This document shows, one piece after another, positions 9,647 to 18,185 of a DNA stretch of 64,000 nt. The stretch comes from Ignavibacteriota bacterium (GTDB taxonomy: Bacteria > Bacteroidota > Ignavibacteria > Ignavibacteriales > Ignavibacteriaceae). Where the stretch lies: NCBI GenBank assembly GCA_013285405.1, contig CP053446.1:2899001-2963000 (forward strand), in the 5' to 3' direction. The notes under the pieces are model-generated. The model searched no databases and had not been told where the DNA came from. It saw nothing but the letters and a program-made list of their open reading frames with translations. The stretch's first letter is position 1; the number at the start of each line of letters is the position of its first letter. Made by a program: the position numbers and the translations under genes.

Positions 9647-9822
9647 TTATACGAAGACCTATTACATTTCTGTAAGAAGTCTGGTTTCAATTTGAATGAC
9701 AATTCTTCCCACACATTTTATTACTGCATAATCAATTCAATGAAAATCATTTTAGTTAATATCTCTCATCAATTGTTAAAAGATTATACTTCGTTAATAA
9801 AATTTAAAATGCAAAATTGATA

Positions 9823-10842
9823 ATGAAACTCAATTACTACCCATATACGATCAGATTAAAAGATCAGTTTGCGATTGCATCAGGTTCAAGAGTTACAACA
9901 CCAGCAGTGATGGTTGAAATTAAATTTGAAGGGATAACTGGATACGGCGAAGCTTCACTCCCGCCATATCTTTCAGAAAATCAATCAAGTGTTTTTGACT
10001 TTCTGAATAAAATTAACTTAGAATCCTATAATGACATATCTGATATCAACAATATTCTGAATTATGTTGAAAGTGTTGAAAATGGTAACAATGCTGCTAA
10101 AGCTTCAGTTGATATCGCATTGCATGATATCTGGGCAAAAATAAATAATCTGCCTTTGCATAAACTTCTTGGAATCGAACACAAAGAGAATTTATTCACA
10201 TCTTTTACCATCGGAATTTCCGAACCTGAAGAATTAGAACGTAAAATTTTAGCTGCTTCAGAATATAAATTTCTGAAGATAAAATTAGGATCTGATAATG
10301 ATTACGAAACGATAACTTTAATAAGAAGATATACTGATAAGCCATTGTATGTTGATGTGAACCAGGGATGGACTGATAAATTTTTTGCTCTTGATATGAT
10401 TAACTGGTTAAGTGAACAAAATGTTATTCTGATTGAACAGCCATTACCAAAAGATAATTTTGATGATGCAAAGTGGCTGCTTGAAAGATCTTCTCTTCCA
10501 ATAATTGCTGATGAAGCAGTGCAAATTCTTTCTGACCTGAAAAAAAATAAAGATAATTATTCCGGAGTGAATATTAAGCTTATGAAAGCCGGCGGACTAA
10601 GGAACGCACTACAGATGATCAAATTGGCAAGACAACTAAACCTGAAAATTATGCTGGGCTGTATGACCGAAACTTCTTGTGCAATTACTGCAGCTTCACA
10701 TTTGGCTCCATTGGCTGACTGGATTGACTTAGATGGGGCAAAATTAATTTCAAATGATCTGTTTGATGGAATGCAGATAAAGAATGGTGAAATTGATATT
10801 CCGGCAGATTCTGGTTTAGGAATTAGTAAAAAGTTGACGTAA
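9823..10842 (+). CDS. Dipeptide epimerase, enolase superfamily
   Basis: A 339-residue mandelate racemase/muconate-lactonizing type protein. The barrel shows the KIKLG catalytic lysine pair (about residue 154), metal ligands in DVNQGW, IEQPLP and ADEAV, and the second lysine in NIKLMKAGGL. This pattern is that of L-Ala-D/L-Glu (dipeptide) epimerases, which rework murein-derived peptides. A TTG at 9817 could add two residues; ATG 9823 is preferred. Substrate specificity within the family is not certain. No peptide transport gene is nearby. Confidence 0.8.
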   Translation: MKLNYYPYTIRLKDQFAIASGSRVTTPAVMVEIKFEGITGYGEASLPPYLSENQSSVFDFLNKINLESYNDISDINNILNYVESVENGNNAAKASVDIALHDIWAKINNLPLHKLLGIEHKENLFTSFTIGISEPEELERKILAASEYKFLKIKLGSDNDYETITLIRRYTDKPLYVDVNQGWTDKFFALDMINWLSEQNVILIEQPLPKDNFDDAKWLLERSSLPIIADEAVQILSDLKKNKDNYSGVNIKLMKAGGLRNALQMIKLARQLNLKIMLGCMTETSCAITAASHLAPLADWIDLDGAKLISNDLFDGMQIKNGEIDIPADSGLGISKKLT

Positions 10843-10923
10843 AAGTGCCAAAAAAGTGGTGTTTACTATTTAATAAATATGATTAAATTTCGATTGTTAA
10901 AAATTAACAATTAAGGAATGTAA

Positions 10924-11550
10924 ATGGCTAAAAATTTTGTCTCCAATAAAGATGAAACTGTAAGAATGTTCAAAAGTGATTTCATGGAATTTTTTTCAAG
11001 AGTACATTACACAGTTCCATTGTTTGTGTATGTCCCTGTGATTCTGGCTTTTATGTATTTATCTTTTTTCACATATAACATATCGATATTGAATATCACG
11101 GTTCTTTTTATTGGTGGAGTTGCTGCGTGGACACTCGCTGAGTATTTATTACACAGATTCGTATTTCATTTCAAGGCTAAAAGTGAATTTGGGAAAAAGA
11201 TACATTTCATTTTCCACGGAGTTCATCATGATTATCCAAGTGATTCAAAAAGATTAGTAATGCCTCCTTCAGTCAGTATTCCTCTGGCTGTATTATTCTT
11301 TTTTATTTTTAGATTGATTTTTGGTCCCTTCCTGATGCTGCCTTTCTTTTCAGGTTTTATTCTTGGCTATTTGTTTTATGACATTACACATTATGCTATT
11401 CATCATTTTAATATGCATAGTAAATTCTGGCTTTCAATAAAAAATCACCATATGCTGCATCATTACCAGGATGAATACAAAGGTTATGGCGTTAGTACAC
11501 CTTTCTGGGATTTGATATTTGGAACAACTTTCGGTAAGAAAAAAGACTGA
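10924..11550 (+). CDS. Fatty acid hydroxylase superfamily membrane protein
   Basis: A 208-residue integral membrane protein with four hydrophobic stretches and the eight-histidine di-iron pattern: EYLLHRFVFHF, FHGVHHDYP, HYAIHHF and NHHMLHHY. The spacing resembles fatty acid 2-hydroxylases (Scs7/FA2H-like) that hydroxylate sphingolipid or lipid acyl chains, more than sterol desaturases. It would act in the inner membrane. Its last codons overlap no gene if the response regulator starts at 11567. The reaction is inferred from the histidine layout only. Confidence 0.78.
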   Translation: MAKNFVSNKDETVRMFKSDFMEFFSRVHYTVPLFVYVPVILAFMYLSFFTYNISILNITVLFIGGVAAWTLAEYLLHRFVFHFKAKSEFGKKIHFIFHGVHHDYPSDSKRLVMPPSVSIPLAVLFFFIFRLIFGPFLMLPFFSGFILGYLFYDITHYAIHHFNMHSKFWLSIKNHHMLHHYQDEYKGYGVSTPFWDLIFGTTFGKKKD

Positions 11551-11566
11551 ACATTTTCAAGAATTT

Positions 11567-11962
11567 ATGAATGGGGAAAATAGTTCTCTACTTATTGTAG
11601 AAGATAATCACGAATCTCAGTTAATTATAAAAACACTGCTTCGAAACAAGTATCGGACAAGTATTGCATCAACAGTTTCGGACGCAATGACTCAAATTTC
11701 TCGTGATCACTTCGATCTCATTTTACTTGACCTGAATCTTAACAGTGGAGGCAATGGTAAAACCCTGCTTCAACAAATGAAAATGGATGAGCGAAGCAAA
11801 AATATTCCTGTAATTATCACTACTGCTTATGATTTAAATCCCGAAGAGGAAAAGTTCTTCCAAAAGAATGCAAATGGATTTTTACAAAAACCGATTGATA
11901 AAAAAAAACTAATTCAAGCGATTGAAAAGGTGCTTAACTCAATTCAGCCCGCTAAATTATAA
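11567..11962 (+). CDS. Single-domain response regulator (receiver)
   Basis: A 131-residue CheY-like receiver with the acidic pair in VEDN, the phospho-acceptor aspartate in LILLDLNL, the switch threonine in IITTAYD, and the lysine in FLQKPIDKK. There is no output domain, so it acts by protein contact or in a phosphorelay. An ATG at 11519 is in frame but lies inside the hydroxylase gene; ATG 11567 gives the normal receiver start. The hybrid sensor protein encoded from 12377 is a likely partner. Confidence 0.85.
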   Translation: MNGENSSLLIVEDNHESQLIIKTLLRNKYRTSIASTVSDAMTQISRDHFDLILLDLNLNSGGNGKTLLQQMKMDERSKNIPVIITTAYDLNPEEEKFFQKNANGFLQKPIDKKKLIQAIEKVLNSIQPAKL

Positions 11963-12376
11963 TAAATCCGGAACAAGACTTAGAATTAATTTAAAACGAA
12001 TTACAAGATTTCCATCAGCCATTTTTGCAAGGTCAGAAATTCAATAATGGTAAAGAAATTATATAAATCGGCTAATTTTACTACCATTAATTTTACTTAA
12101 TACCGATTCAAAGTTGAAATGTACTCGGGTATTTAATTGTTAGTTAAAATATTTTGATAGGATTTGCTTTAATCATTGTTCTTGAGGCTTGAGTAATCTG
12201 GCAAAATAATCGATATTCTAACTAAAACAGGTTGAATTTTCATCTTTCAGAAATTTAATTCTGTGTTAATTTTATTCATAAAGAATGTTTGAAAATGTAT
12301 CCTAATGGCATAATTGTTGAAATATTCATAGGTTAGAAAAGACTAATTAAACAGAATAATAAAAATTGATTTGAAA
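11963..12376. other. Intergenic region, nothing recognised
   Basis: About 410 AT-rich bases between two plus-strand signalling genes. No open frame, tRNA, repeat or clear terminator is seen. It presumably holds the promoter of the sensor gene; a TGGCAT-N5-TTGA string near 12306 recalls a sigma-54 site but lacks the -12 GC. Confidence 0.5.
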
Positions 12377-14599
12377 ATGTCCGAACAGTTAATAATAAAT
12401 AATCCACAGCCAATTTATGTTTATGATAAAGAAAGTCTTCGGTTCATTACTGCAAATAAAGCGGCTCTTGATCTTTATGGTTACTCTCTCGATGAATTTC
12501 TTCAACTCGATCTGACAGATTTATACACTTCAGAAGATATTCAATATCTTCTTGGATCATCACAAGAAATTTTTAAAGATGGTCAATTCAGCAAACCGTT
12601 TAAACAACGAATGAAAGATGGTAACTATATTTATGTAAGAATGAGCCGGATTGATTTTCAATACGAAGGTACGGATTCGTATTTGAATATTCTTGAGAAT
12701 GTTTCAAACCTCACTGAGAATGAGAATAAAAAGCAAATCTTCAAAGCTGCTTTTGATAATACAAGTGACATGATTTTTGTGACAGATCCCAATGGAAAAA
12801 TTACTTTTGTGAACGATTCGGTCTGCAGATTATTAGGGGTTGCAAAGAATGAAATTCTGAATACCGACATTACTCTTAATTGTGGAGAAGAAGACAAGGT
12901 ATTTATCAATGATTCTGTATTTCATTCTCATATAAAGGAAACAGTGAATTTTACTGTCGAACTGATTACATCGGAAGGCAGACTTTTAGAAAGTGAAGTG
13001 ATTTCGACACCGGTATTTGACACAGAAAATAATATTGATTCGTTTACATTAATTGCAAAACCTACACTTGAACCCAAGATTTCAACTTCAAAGGTTACGA
13101 CTGAGCGAGGTGAATCTAATACTCAGAAAGGACCTGTTTTAACACCACAACCAGATCAGGAAAAAAATTTCATTGATAGTACTTTTCTTTCCGGTTTATT
13201 CCATGAAATTTTAACTCCAATGAATGTTATACTGGGATTCACACAAGAGTTGGTTGAAAGTATTGATTCACCATCACCGGAACAGAAGGAAGCACTTGAT
13301 ATAATTAACCAGAATCGTGCATCAATACTTGGGCTAATGAACACAATAATCGAATTTGCTGATACACAGTATAATAAAGATGCTGCTGAAATTTCGGAAA
13401 TACCAGTTACAGAAATAATTGAAAATTATGAAAAGAATTTAAATGAAATTACCGGTATCAGAGACATTGAATTTGCTTATGGGAAAATTTCATCATCTTT
13501 ACGATTTGGAATTGATAAAAAGAAATTAGTAAATCTTCTAAACATAATTTTTCGTTTCATTGGAAGGATTTCTTCACAGAAAAAATTGTATTTCTCTGCT
13601 TACCCTGCTGAGAGTGACAGTTTTAATATCTCGATCTCAGACAATTTTGGTAAATCTACACCACATCTTGTTGATACGCTCAAATCATTGTTTTTGGAAA
13701 AACAAGATCCAAAAACTTTTAATCTTTCAAAATTGACGATGCAGATAGTTTATACCCTGTTAGAGAGGTTAAATGGGAAATTTATTATTGTGAATGATAA
13801 TACTGAAAAGCGGGATATTGCATTTAACTTCCCTATAAATATGTCACAAAAGAATGAATCTCCTGTAGCACATGAACCTGAAAAATTTATTGTACATTCA
13901 AATGAAAATAAAAATTTCGATGATAGTAAAAACACTCATGAAAATAAATTTGAAACAGAACCTCAGTTTGCGTCAGAAGATTCTGAATCACAATTATTAA
14001 ATCTTGGCGAAGAAATAATAATTGAAGAAGAATCAATATCTGAAAGAGATAGAAAACATACTAAACAAACTGTTCCTGTTGCAGCAGCAATTGAATCAAA
14101 GGAGTATGTGAAGAAGAACGTAGGAAAATTAGAAAAGCAACCGGAAGAGAGTGCTGAAGAATTAGTCATTACCGAACAAAAGCAGTTTATAAATGAAAAT
14201 CCTGACTTCAAGAAAAGCAAGAATGGTATTTCTTCCTTAAGATGTCTCTACATAGAAGATCAGGTAGATTCTCAGATACTCTTTAAAGTTCAAATGAAAG
14301 ACTTAAAGAATATTCAATTTGCAGCCAGCTTTGAAGAAGCGTTACCTTTACTCGATTCAAATGAATTTGATTTTATTATAATGGATATCAATCTCCAGGG
14401 TGAATACAATGGACTTGATGCATTAAAAGTAATCCACCAAATTCCTAAGTTTCAAAAAATTCCTGTAATTGCAGTTACGGCTTATGTATTACCTGGTGAT
14501 AAAGAAAAATTTATTGCTACTGGTTTTACAGATTTTATCTCCAAGCCAATTTTCAGAGATAAATTGGTCGAATCTCTGAACAAAATTTTCGTTAACTGA
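12377..14599 (+). CDS. PAS-PAS hybrid sensor kinase with degenerate ATPase domain and C-terminal receiver
   Basis: About 740 residues with no membrane segment. Two PAS domains (about 5-110 and 118-230) are followed by a HisKA-like helix with the H-box FHEILTPMNVILGF near residue 275. The next 200 residues sit where a HATPase domain belongs, but the N-box reads NLLNIIFRFIG without the asparagine pair and the G1 box is only SDNFGKSTP. A long charged linker leads to a complete receiver (ED, IIMDINL, AVTAY, ISKP). So the histidine may be phosphorylated by another kinase, or the protein is a scaffold. TTG 12371 is an alternative start. Confidence 0.82.
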   Translation: MSEQLIINNPQPIYVYDKESLRFITANKAALDLYGYSLDEFLQLDLTDLYTSEDIQYLLGSSQEIFKDGQFSKPFKQRMKDGNYIYVRMSRIDFQYEGTDSYLNILENVSNLTENENKKQIFKAAFDNTSDMIFVTDPNGKITFVNDSVCRLLGVAKNEILNTDITLNCGEEDKVFINDSVFHSHIKETVNFTVELITSEGRLLESEVISTPVFDTENNIDSFTLIAKPTLEPKISTSKVTTERGESNTQKGPVLTPQPDQEKNFIDSTFLSGLFHEILTPMNVILGFTQELVESIDSPSPEQKEALDIINQNRASILGLMNTIIEFADTQYNKDAAEISEIPVTEIIENYEKNLNEITGIRDIEFAYGKISSSLRFGIDKKKLVNLLNIIFRFIGRISSQKKLYFSAYPAESDSFNISISDNFGKSTPHLVDTLKSLFLEKQDPKTFNLSKLTMQIVYTLLERLNGKFIIVNDNTEKRDIAFNFPINMSQKNESPVAHEPEKFIVHSNENKNFDDSKNTHENKFETEPQFASEDSESQLLNLGEEIIIEEESISERDRKHTKQTVPVAAAIESKEYVKKNVGKLEKQPEESAEELVITEQKQFINENPDFKKSKNGISSLRCLYIEDQVDSQILFKVQMKDLKNIQFAASFEEALPLLDSNEFDFIIMDINLQGEYNGLDALKVIHQIPKFQKIPVIAVTAYVLPGDKEKFIATGFTDFISKPIFRDKLVESLNKIFVN

Positions 14600-14655
14600 T
14601 TCCTTATTCTCTTCTAAAAAATTTTCACCTACTGAATTATTCCCTATTGACTTAT

Positions 14656-14703
14656 TTTATAGAATAATTTATATTGCCATACAAATGTATGGTATTCTAT
14701 AAA
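14656..14703. promoter_or_regulatory. Dyads upstream of lexA, candidate LexA operator
   Basis: Two inverted repeats are interleaved: CCATAC-AAAT-GTATGG at 14677-14692 (perfect 6-bp arms, 4-bp centre), and TTTATAGAATA at 14656-14666 against TATTCTATAAA at 14693-14703 (perfect 11-bp arms). They lie about 95-140 bases before the lexA ATG, where an autoregulatory operator would be expected. The inner one has the arm-4-arm geometry of the Gram-positive SOS box but a different sequence. Confidence 0.5.
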
Positions 14704-14797
14704 TTAGATTAAGACAATGAATAGGAGAAAGAAAATTGGTTTTTGAAGTCGTCTATCTTACTCTTACTCTTACTTTTACTCCAATAAATGGATTATA

Positions 14798-15424
14798 ATG
14801 AAAAAGGAATTGACCGAAACTCAGAAAGATATTCTTAATTTTTTAATTGATCAGATAAAAGGAAAGGGAATTCCTCCAACTTTAGCTGAAGTTGCATCAC
14901 ACTTTGGCTATAAAAACAGAGCTACGGTACAGCAGCATTTTGGAGCAATAGAGAAAAAAGGATTTATCAAAAAAAATCCAAAGTTATCTCGTGGTATTGA
15001 ACTAACTCTTGAAGATAAATTTTTTGTTCCCAAACCTGTTCTCGGTGAAGTAGCTGCAGGAAATCCACTAACTATTTATCCTGATGCAATTGATACAATT
15101 GAACTGCCCACTATTGCTAAAATGCCAAAAGATTCATTTCTACTTCGGGTTAAAGGAGATAGTTTAAAGGAAGCTTATATTTTTAATGGTGATATTGTAA
15201 TAGTAAACCCAAATCTGGAACCAAAAAACGGACAAATCATTGCTGCTATTCTTGATGATGCTGCAGTGGTCAAAAGATTTTATAAAAAGAAAAATGAAAT
15301 AGAACTCGTTTCAGAAAATCCAGATTACAAACCAATAATTATTGAAAAAAAATATTTATCGTTTAAACTGGTGGGAATTGTAGTTGGTGTTTATAGGAGT
15401 ATGGAAAAGAAAAAAGTGGGGTAA
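14798..15424 (+). CDS. lexA: LexA-type SOS repressor
   Basis: A 208-residue protein with an N-terminal winged helix (residues 1-70, ETQKDILNFLIDQIKGKGIPPTLAEVA) and a C-terminal S24 peptidase. The self-cleavage bond is Ala87-Gly88 in GEVAAGNP, the nucleophile Ser122 in VKGDSLKE and the general base Lys159 in AAVVKRFY. The usual GDSM is GDSL here. On RecA filament contact it would cleave itself and release SOS genes. The leader is long and holds strong dyads at 14656-14703. The next SOS-type gene in the window is dinB at 18186. Confidence 0.92.
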   Translation: MKKELTETQKDILNFLIDQIKGKGIPPTLAEVASHFGYKNRATVQQHFGAIEKKGFIKKNPKLSRGIELTLEDKFFVPKPVLGEVAAGNPLTIYPDAIDTIELPTIAKMPKDSFLLRVKGDSLKEAYIFNGDIVIVNPNLEPKNGQIIAAILDDAAVVKRFYKKKNEIELVSENPDYKPIIIEKKYLSFKLVGIVVGVYRSMEKKKVG

Positions 15425-15457
15425 AGAAGTTAATTTGTAAAAATATTATGTCTGATC

Positions 15458-16129
15458 TTATTTAGGAAAGTTTATGTTTTTTATTAATTCTTCTTTAAGA
15501 AGTTTGAATTTATTCTCGAGGTAAAATTTTCTGTCTTTTTCTTCGAGTATGGAACCAAGTGTTACTTTATATTCTTGTTCTTTGAAATTATTTATGATTT
15601 GAAGAGCTTTTGAAAGTTTATCTTTGTTATCCGGTAAATCTACACCACGCATTAGAAGGAATTCAAGATCAAATGCATCACGGATAAGTTTTCTTGATAT
15701 CAGTGCTTCTATTTTATTTTTCATCATTTGATTTAACGAAAGAGATTTAACCATTACCTGTTTGTTAGTGTATCTGGAAAAGGCAATTCTTCTTTCCCAG
15801 TCAATATCTGTTTGTTCTTTACGGATTTCGATTTTCATACTTCTTGATACAGAAGGTGCTTTAAGTTCAAACAAGAGAGTAAATTTTTTGTTTGCTGAAT
15901 CAGTTAACCTGTAAGCGGCGGATAACTGTTCTCTACACTTTGCATAAATTGATTTTGAATCCGATTTCTTATCCAGCCAAAAATTCAAGTCGGTTGAATA
16001 ACGGTTGAGATTATGACAAAGCCGCAACATAGTTCCTCCACCAAAGTAAAGATAATCAAGGACTTTGATGCTGTTTAGTAACTCAAGTATTTCAATTTCC
16101 AGCTTCTCTAAATCTTGTAGCGTTTGCAT
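15458..16129 (-). CDS. AbiEii-family nucleotidyltransferase toxin
   Basis: A 223-residue protein with the minimal nucleotidyltransferase pattern: FGGGTMLRL near residue 30, STDLNFWL supplying the acidic residues about 45-49 (the second acidic position is Asn here), and a C-terminal MMKNKIEALISRKLIRDAFDLEFLL helix typical of the family. AbiEii proteins are the toxic half of type IV toxin-antitoxin systems; related ones modify tRNA acceptor ends and cause growth arrest or phage abortion. The antitoxin gene overlaps it by 22 bases upstream, the usual arrangement. Confidence 0.8.
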   Translation of the reverse strand: MQTLQDLEKLEIEILELLNSIKVLDYLYFGGGTMLRLCHNLNRYSTDLNFWLDKKSDSKSIYAKCREQLSAAYRLTDSANKKFTLLFELKAPSVSRSMKIEIRKEQTDIDWERRIAFSRYTNKQVMVKSLSLNQMMKNKIEALISRKLIRDAFDLEFLLMRGVDLPDNKDKLSKALQIINNFKEQEYKVTLGSILEEKDRKFYLENKFKLLKEELIKNINFPK

Positions 16130-16701
16130 AAAATATCCCAGTATATTTTTGTTCTTTGATTGATTTTTCTGATGTATCCTGTAATTTTACTTTTGTTAAG
16201 TTTATTAAAATTAACAGCATCAAAATCACAATTGTATCTGCCCAGAGATGAGAGATAAACAATATCCGCTATTGCTTTTTCAGGCTGAGCAATAAATATA
16301 TCTTCTTCAAATTTAAAGCCTGTGTAAAAATCTTTCTTAATAAGTATAAAGTTAAAACTGACTTCTTTCACTCTGATTAAATTTGTTTTTTTAGTTGTGA
16401 TAGATTCAATTATTCCTCGAAGCTGTTGGGTTGAGATGTTATAATAACTCAATGCGCTTGTAAGAGAAATGTATGATGGCAACTGAATAGTATTAGCTAT
16501 TCGAAAGAGTTCTTTCTCATTTAACTTTTCGTATTTGTTTGCAGTTATGTAATAATCCCTTTTGATTCTAAAAAGCGAGCCATTTTTAACGTAACGGTTA
16601 GCAGTTACTTTTGCTGATTCTTTATTTATTGAAAGCACTTTTGCAATGTCTTCTGTACTTATAATCAGTTTATTTATTTTATTTAGTTCGGTTGCTCTCA
16701 T
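16108..16701 (-). CDS. AbiEi-family antitoxin
   Basis: About 197 residues. An N-terminal winged helix-turn-helix (IISTEDIAKVLSINKESAKVTANRYVKNGSLFRIKRDYY) is followed by the AbiEi body with YISLTSALSYYNIS and the AQPEKAIADIVYLSSLGR motif. AbiEi represses its own operon through inverted repeats and neutralises AbiEii without stable contact. ATG 16701 is preferred over TTG 16710. A perfect dyad TTAACA-CTTT-TGTTAA lies 20 bases upstream. Confidence 0.82.
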   Translation of the reverse strand: MRATELNKINKLIISTEDIAKVLSINKESAKVTANRYVKNGSLFRIKRDYYITANKYEKLNEKELFRIANTIQLPSYISLTSALSYYNISTQQLRGIIESITTKKTNLIRVKEVSFNFILIKKDFYTGFKFEEDIFIAQPEKAIADIVYLSSLGRYNCDFDAVNFNKLNKSKITGYIRKINQRTKIYWDILCKRYKI

Positions 16702-16720
16702 TATTGTCAAATATAGATAA

Positions 16721-16736
16721 TTAACACTTTTGTTAA
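16721..16736 (-). promoter_or_regulatory. Inverted repeat in abiE promoter, likely AbiEi operator
   Basis: TTAACA-CTTT-TGTTAA, perfect arms, just before the antitoxin start on the minus strand. AbiEi antitoxins are known to bind inverted repeats in their promoters; the site assignment here is inferred from position and symmetry. It also lies 40 bases before the DUF72 gene on the other strand. Confidence 0.5.
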
Positions 16737-16776
16737 CTTAGTGTATTTAGTGATAAAATACAATTTAGATTAAATT

Positions 16777-17661
16777 ATGCCAAAATATTTTATCGGAACA
16801 GCAGGATGGTCTTATAAAGACTGGGTGCCGTCATTTTATCCAAAACAGCAATCTGGAAAATTTGATTGGCTTCAGTTCTATTCGCATTATTTTAATTGTG
16901 TAGAGGTGAACTCAACATATTATACTTATCTCAGTCCAAAAATAGTTGAAGGATGGATTAAGAAAGTAACTGACAGTGAAGATTTCATTTTCCACATAAA
17001 GCTTCATCAGGATTTTACACATAAAAGAAAATTTGATGAACAAAGTATTAAAGCTGTAAGATACAATCTGGATATTCTGTCGAATGCAGAAAGACTTGGT
17101 GGATTGCTGATTCAATTTCCATATTCATTCTCATATAATAATACTGCTACTCAGTTCATTCAGGAACTGAAAGATATTTTTAACAACTATAAATGTTTTG
17201 TTGAAGTGAGACATTTATCCTGGCAAAACCAGAAAGCTTTTGAATTTTTCAAAGAAAATGATCTTACTTATTGCACAATTGATCAACCGCAGATAGGACA
17301 GGCAATTCCATTTGAACCAATAATTACAAATGAAAGAGCTTACATCCGTTTTCACGGAAGAAATGTTGAAGCATGGAAGAGATCAATAAATAGTTTTGGT
17401 AAAGAACAGTCTTATGAAGAACGAAGCGAACGATACAAATATCTTTATTCTCCAGGTGAGCTGATTGAAATTGAGCAGAAGATAAAATCAATTCAATCAA
17501 AAGTAAAAGAAGTTCATGTTATAATGAACAACCATCCACAGGGAGATGCAGTTGCAAATGCATTTGAGCTTATTCATCTGCTGGAAGAAAAAGATAAAGT
17601 TGAAATGCCGGGAACGGTAATTAAGGCTTATCCAAGGTTGGAGGAATTGTTTGTTAACTGA
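16777..17661 (+). CDS. DUF72 domain-containing protein
   Basis: A 294-residue barrel-type protein of the YecE/DUF72 family. Visible hallmarks are GTAGWSYKDWVPSFYP at the N-terminus, FNCVEVNSTYY, EVRHLSW and AYIRFHGRN. The biochemical role of the family is not established. It is transcribed away from the AbiE operon and ends 4 bases before the first copy of a hairpin repeat. Nothing unusual in length or composition. Confidence 0.88.
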   Translation: MPKYFIGTAGWSYKDWVPSFYPKQQSGKFDWLQFYSHYFNCVEVNSTYYTYLSPKIVEGWIKKVTDSEDFIFHIKLHQDFTHKRKFDEQSIKAVRYNLDILSNAERLGGLLIQFPYSFSYNNTATQFIQELKDIFNNYKCFVEVRHLSWQNQKAFEFFKENDLTYCTIDQPQIGQAIPFEPIITNERAYIRFHGRNVEAWKRSINSFGKEQSYEERSERYKYLYSPGELIEIEQKIKSIQSKVKEVHVIMNNHPQGDAVANAFELIHLLEEKDKVEMPGTVIKAYPRLEELFVN

Positions 17662-17664
17662 AAT

Positions 17665-17752
17665 GTCATCCTTCGACTTCGCTCAGTATGACGGTTCTGT
17701 GTTTTAATTAGTTAGTAGGTATTAGTCACCCTGAGCGGAGTCGAAGGGCGAC
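17665..17752. repeat. Inverted-repeat (REP-like) element, copy 1
   Basis: The arms at 17665-17692 and 17725-17752 (28 bases each) are complementary at all but about five positions, with the cores CCTTCGACTTCGCTCAG and CTGAGCGGAGTCGAAGG. A 32-base AT-rich centre separates them. A near-identical element lies on the other side of the GIY-YIG gene at 18086-18174. It could fold into a long hairpin in RNA or single-stranded DNA, and could also act as a terminator for the DUF72 gene. Confidence 0.85.
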
Positions 17753-17769
17753 AAAATCAAGTTGGTAAT

Positions 17770-18081
17770 ATGAAACAGAGTTGGGTTTATATATTAAAAT
17801 GTTCCGATGGAAGTTATTATACAGGATGTACAACTAATCTTGAAAAAAGAGTCGAAGAGCATAACTTCAAAAAGTATGATAGCTATACATCAATCAGATT
17901 GCCTGTTAAGTTAGTATATTCTCAACAGTTTATGAACATTCATGAAGCTATTGCAGCTGAAAGACAAATTAAAGGCTGGAATAGACGAAAGAAGGAAGTT
18001 TTAATAAAGGGTAATTTCGATTTGTTACATAATCTATCCGAATGTAAAAACGAAACTAGTCATAAAAATAAATCAAGATAG
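17770..18081 (+). CDS. GIY-YIG endonuclease (UvrC/URI-like), bracketed by hairpin repeats
   Basis: A 103-residue single-domain nuclease. The GIY-YIG strands are YILKCSDGSYYTGCT, the catalytic arginine is in LEKRVEEHN, and the metal-binding glutamate is in EAIAAERQIKGW. No DNA-binding domain is attached. The gene is exactly enclosed by two copies of an inverted-repeat element (17665-17752 and 18086-18174), 17 and 4 bases from its ends. Proteins of this size are widespread and mostly uncharacterised. It differs clearly in sequence from the five copies at 46594-48111. Confidence 0.88.
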   Translation: MKQSWVYILKCSDGSYYTGCTTNLEKRVEEHNFKKYDSYTSIRLPVKLVYSQQFMNIHEAIAAERQIKGWNRRKKEVLIKGNFDLLHNLSECKNETSHKNKSR

Positions 18082-18085
18082 ATGC

Positions 18086-18174
18086 GTCATACTTCGACTT
18101 CGCTCAGTATGACAGTTTCGGGTTAGATATAATTAAATGGTAATAAGTCACCCTGAGCGGAGTCGAAGGGTGAT
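18086..18174. repeat. Inverted-repeat (REP-like) element, copy 2
   Basis: The arms at 18086-18113 and 18147-18174 match those of copy 1 almost base for base (CTTCGACTTCGCTCAG and CTGAGCGGAGTCGAAGG cores), while the 33-base centres differ. It ends 11 bases before the dinB start, so it occupies the position of the dinB leader. Confidence 0.85.
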
Positions 18175-18185
18175 GAAAGTAATTT

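Noticed and set aside
11519..11566. Longer N-terminus for the response regulator
   Set aside because: It would overlap the hydroxylase gene by 32 bases and add residues not typical of receivers; ATG 11567 gives a normal domain start.
12306..12320. Sigma-54 promoter before the hybrid sensor gene
   Set aside because: TGGCAT-N5-TTGA lacks the -12 GC; with only half the consensus it is not distinguishable from chance in AT-rich DNA.
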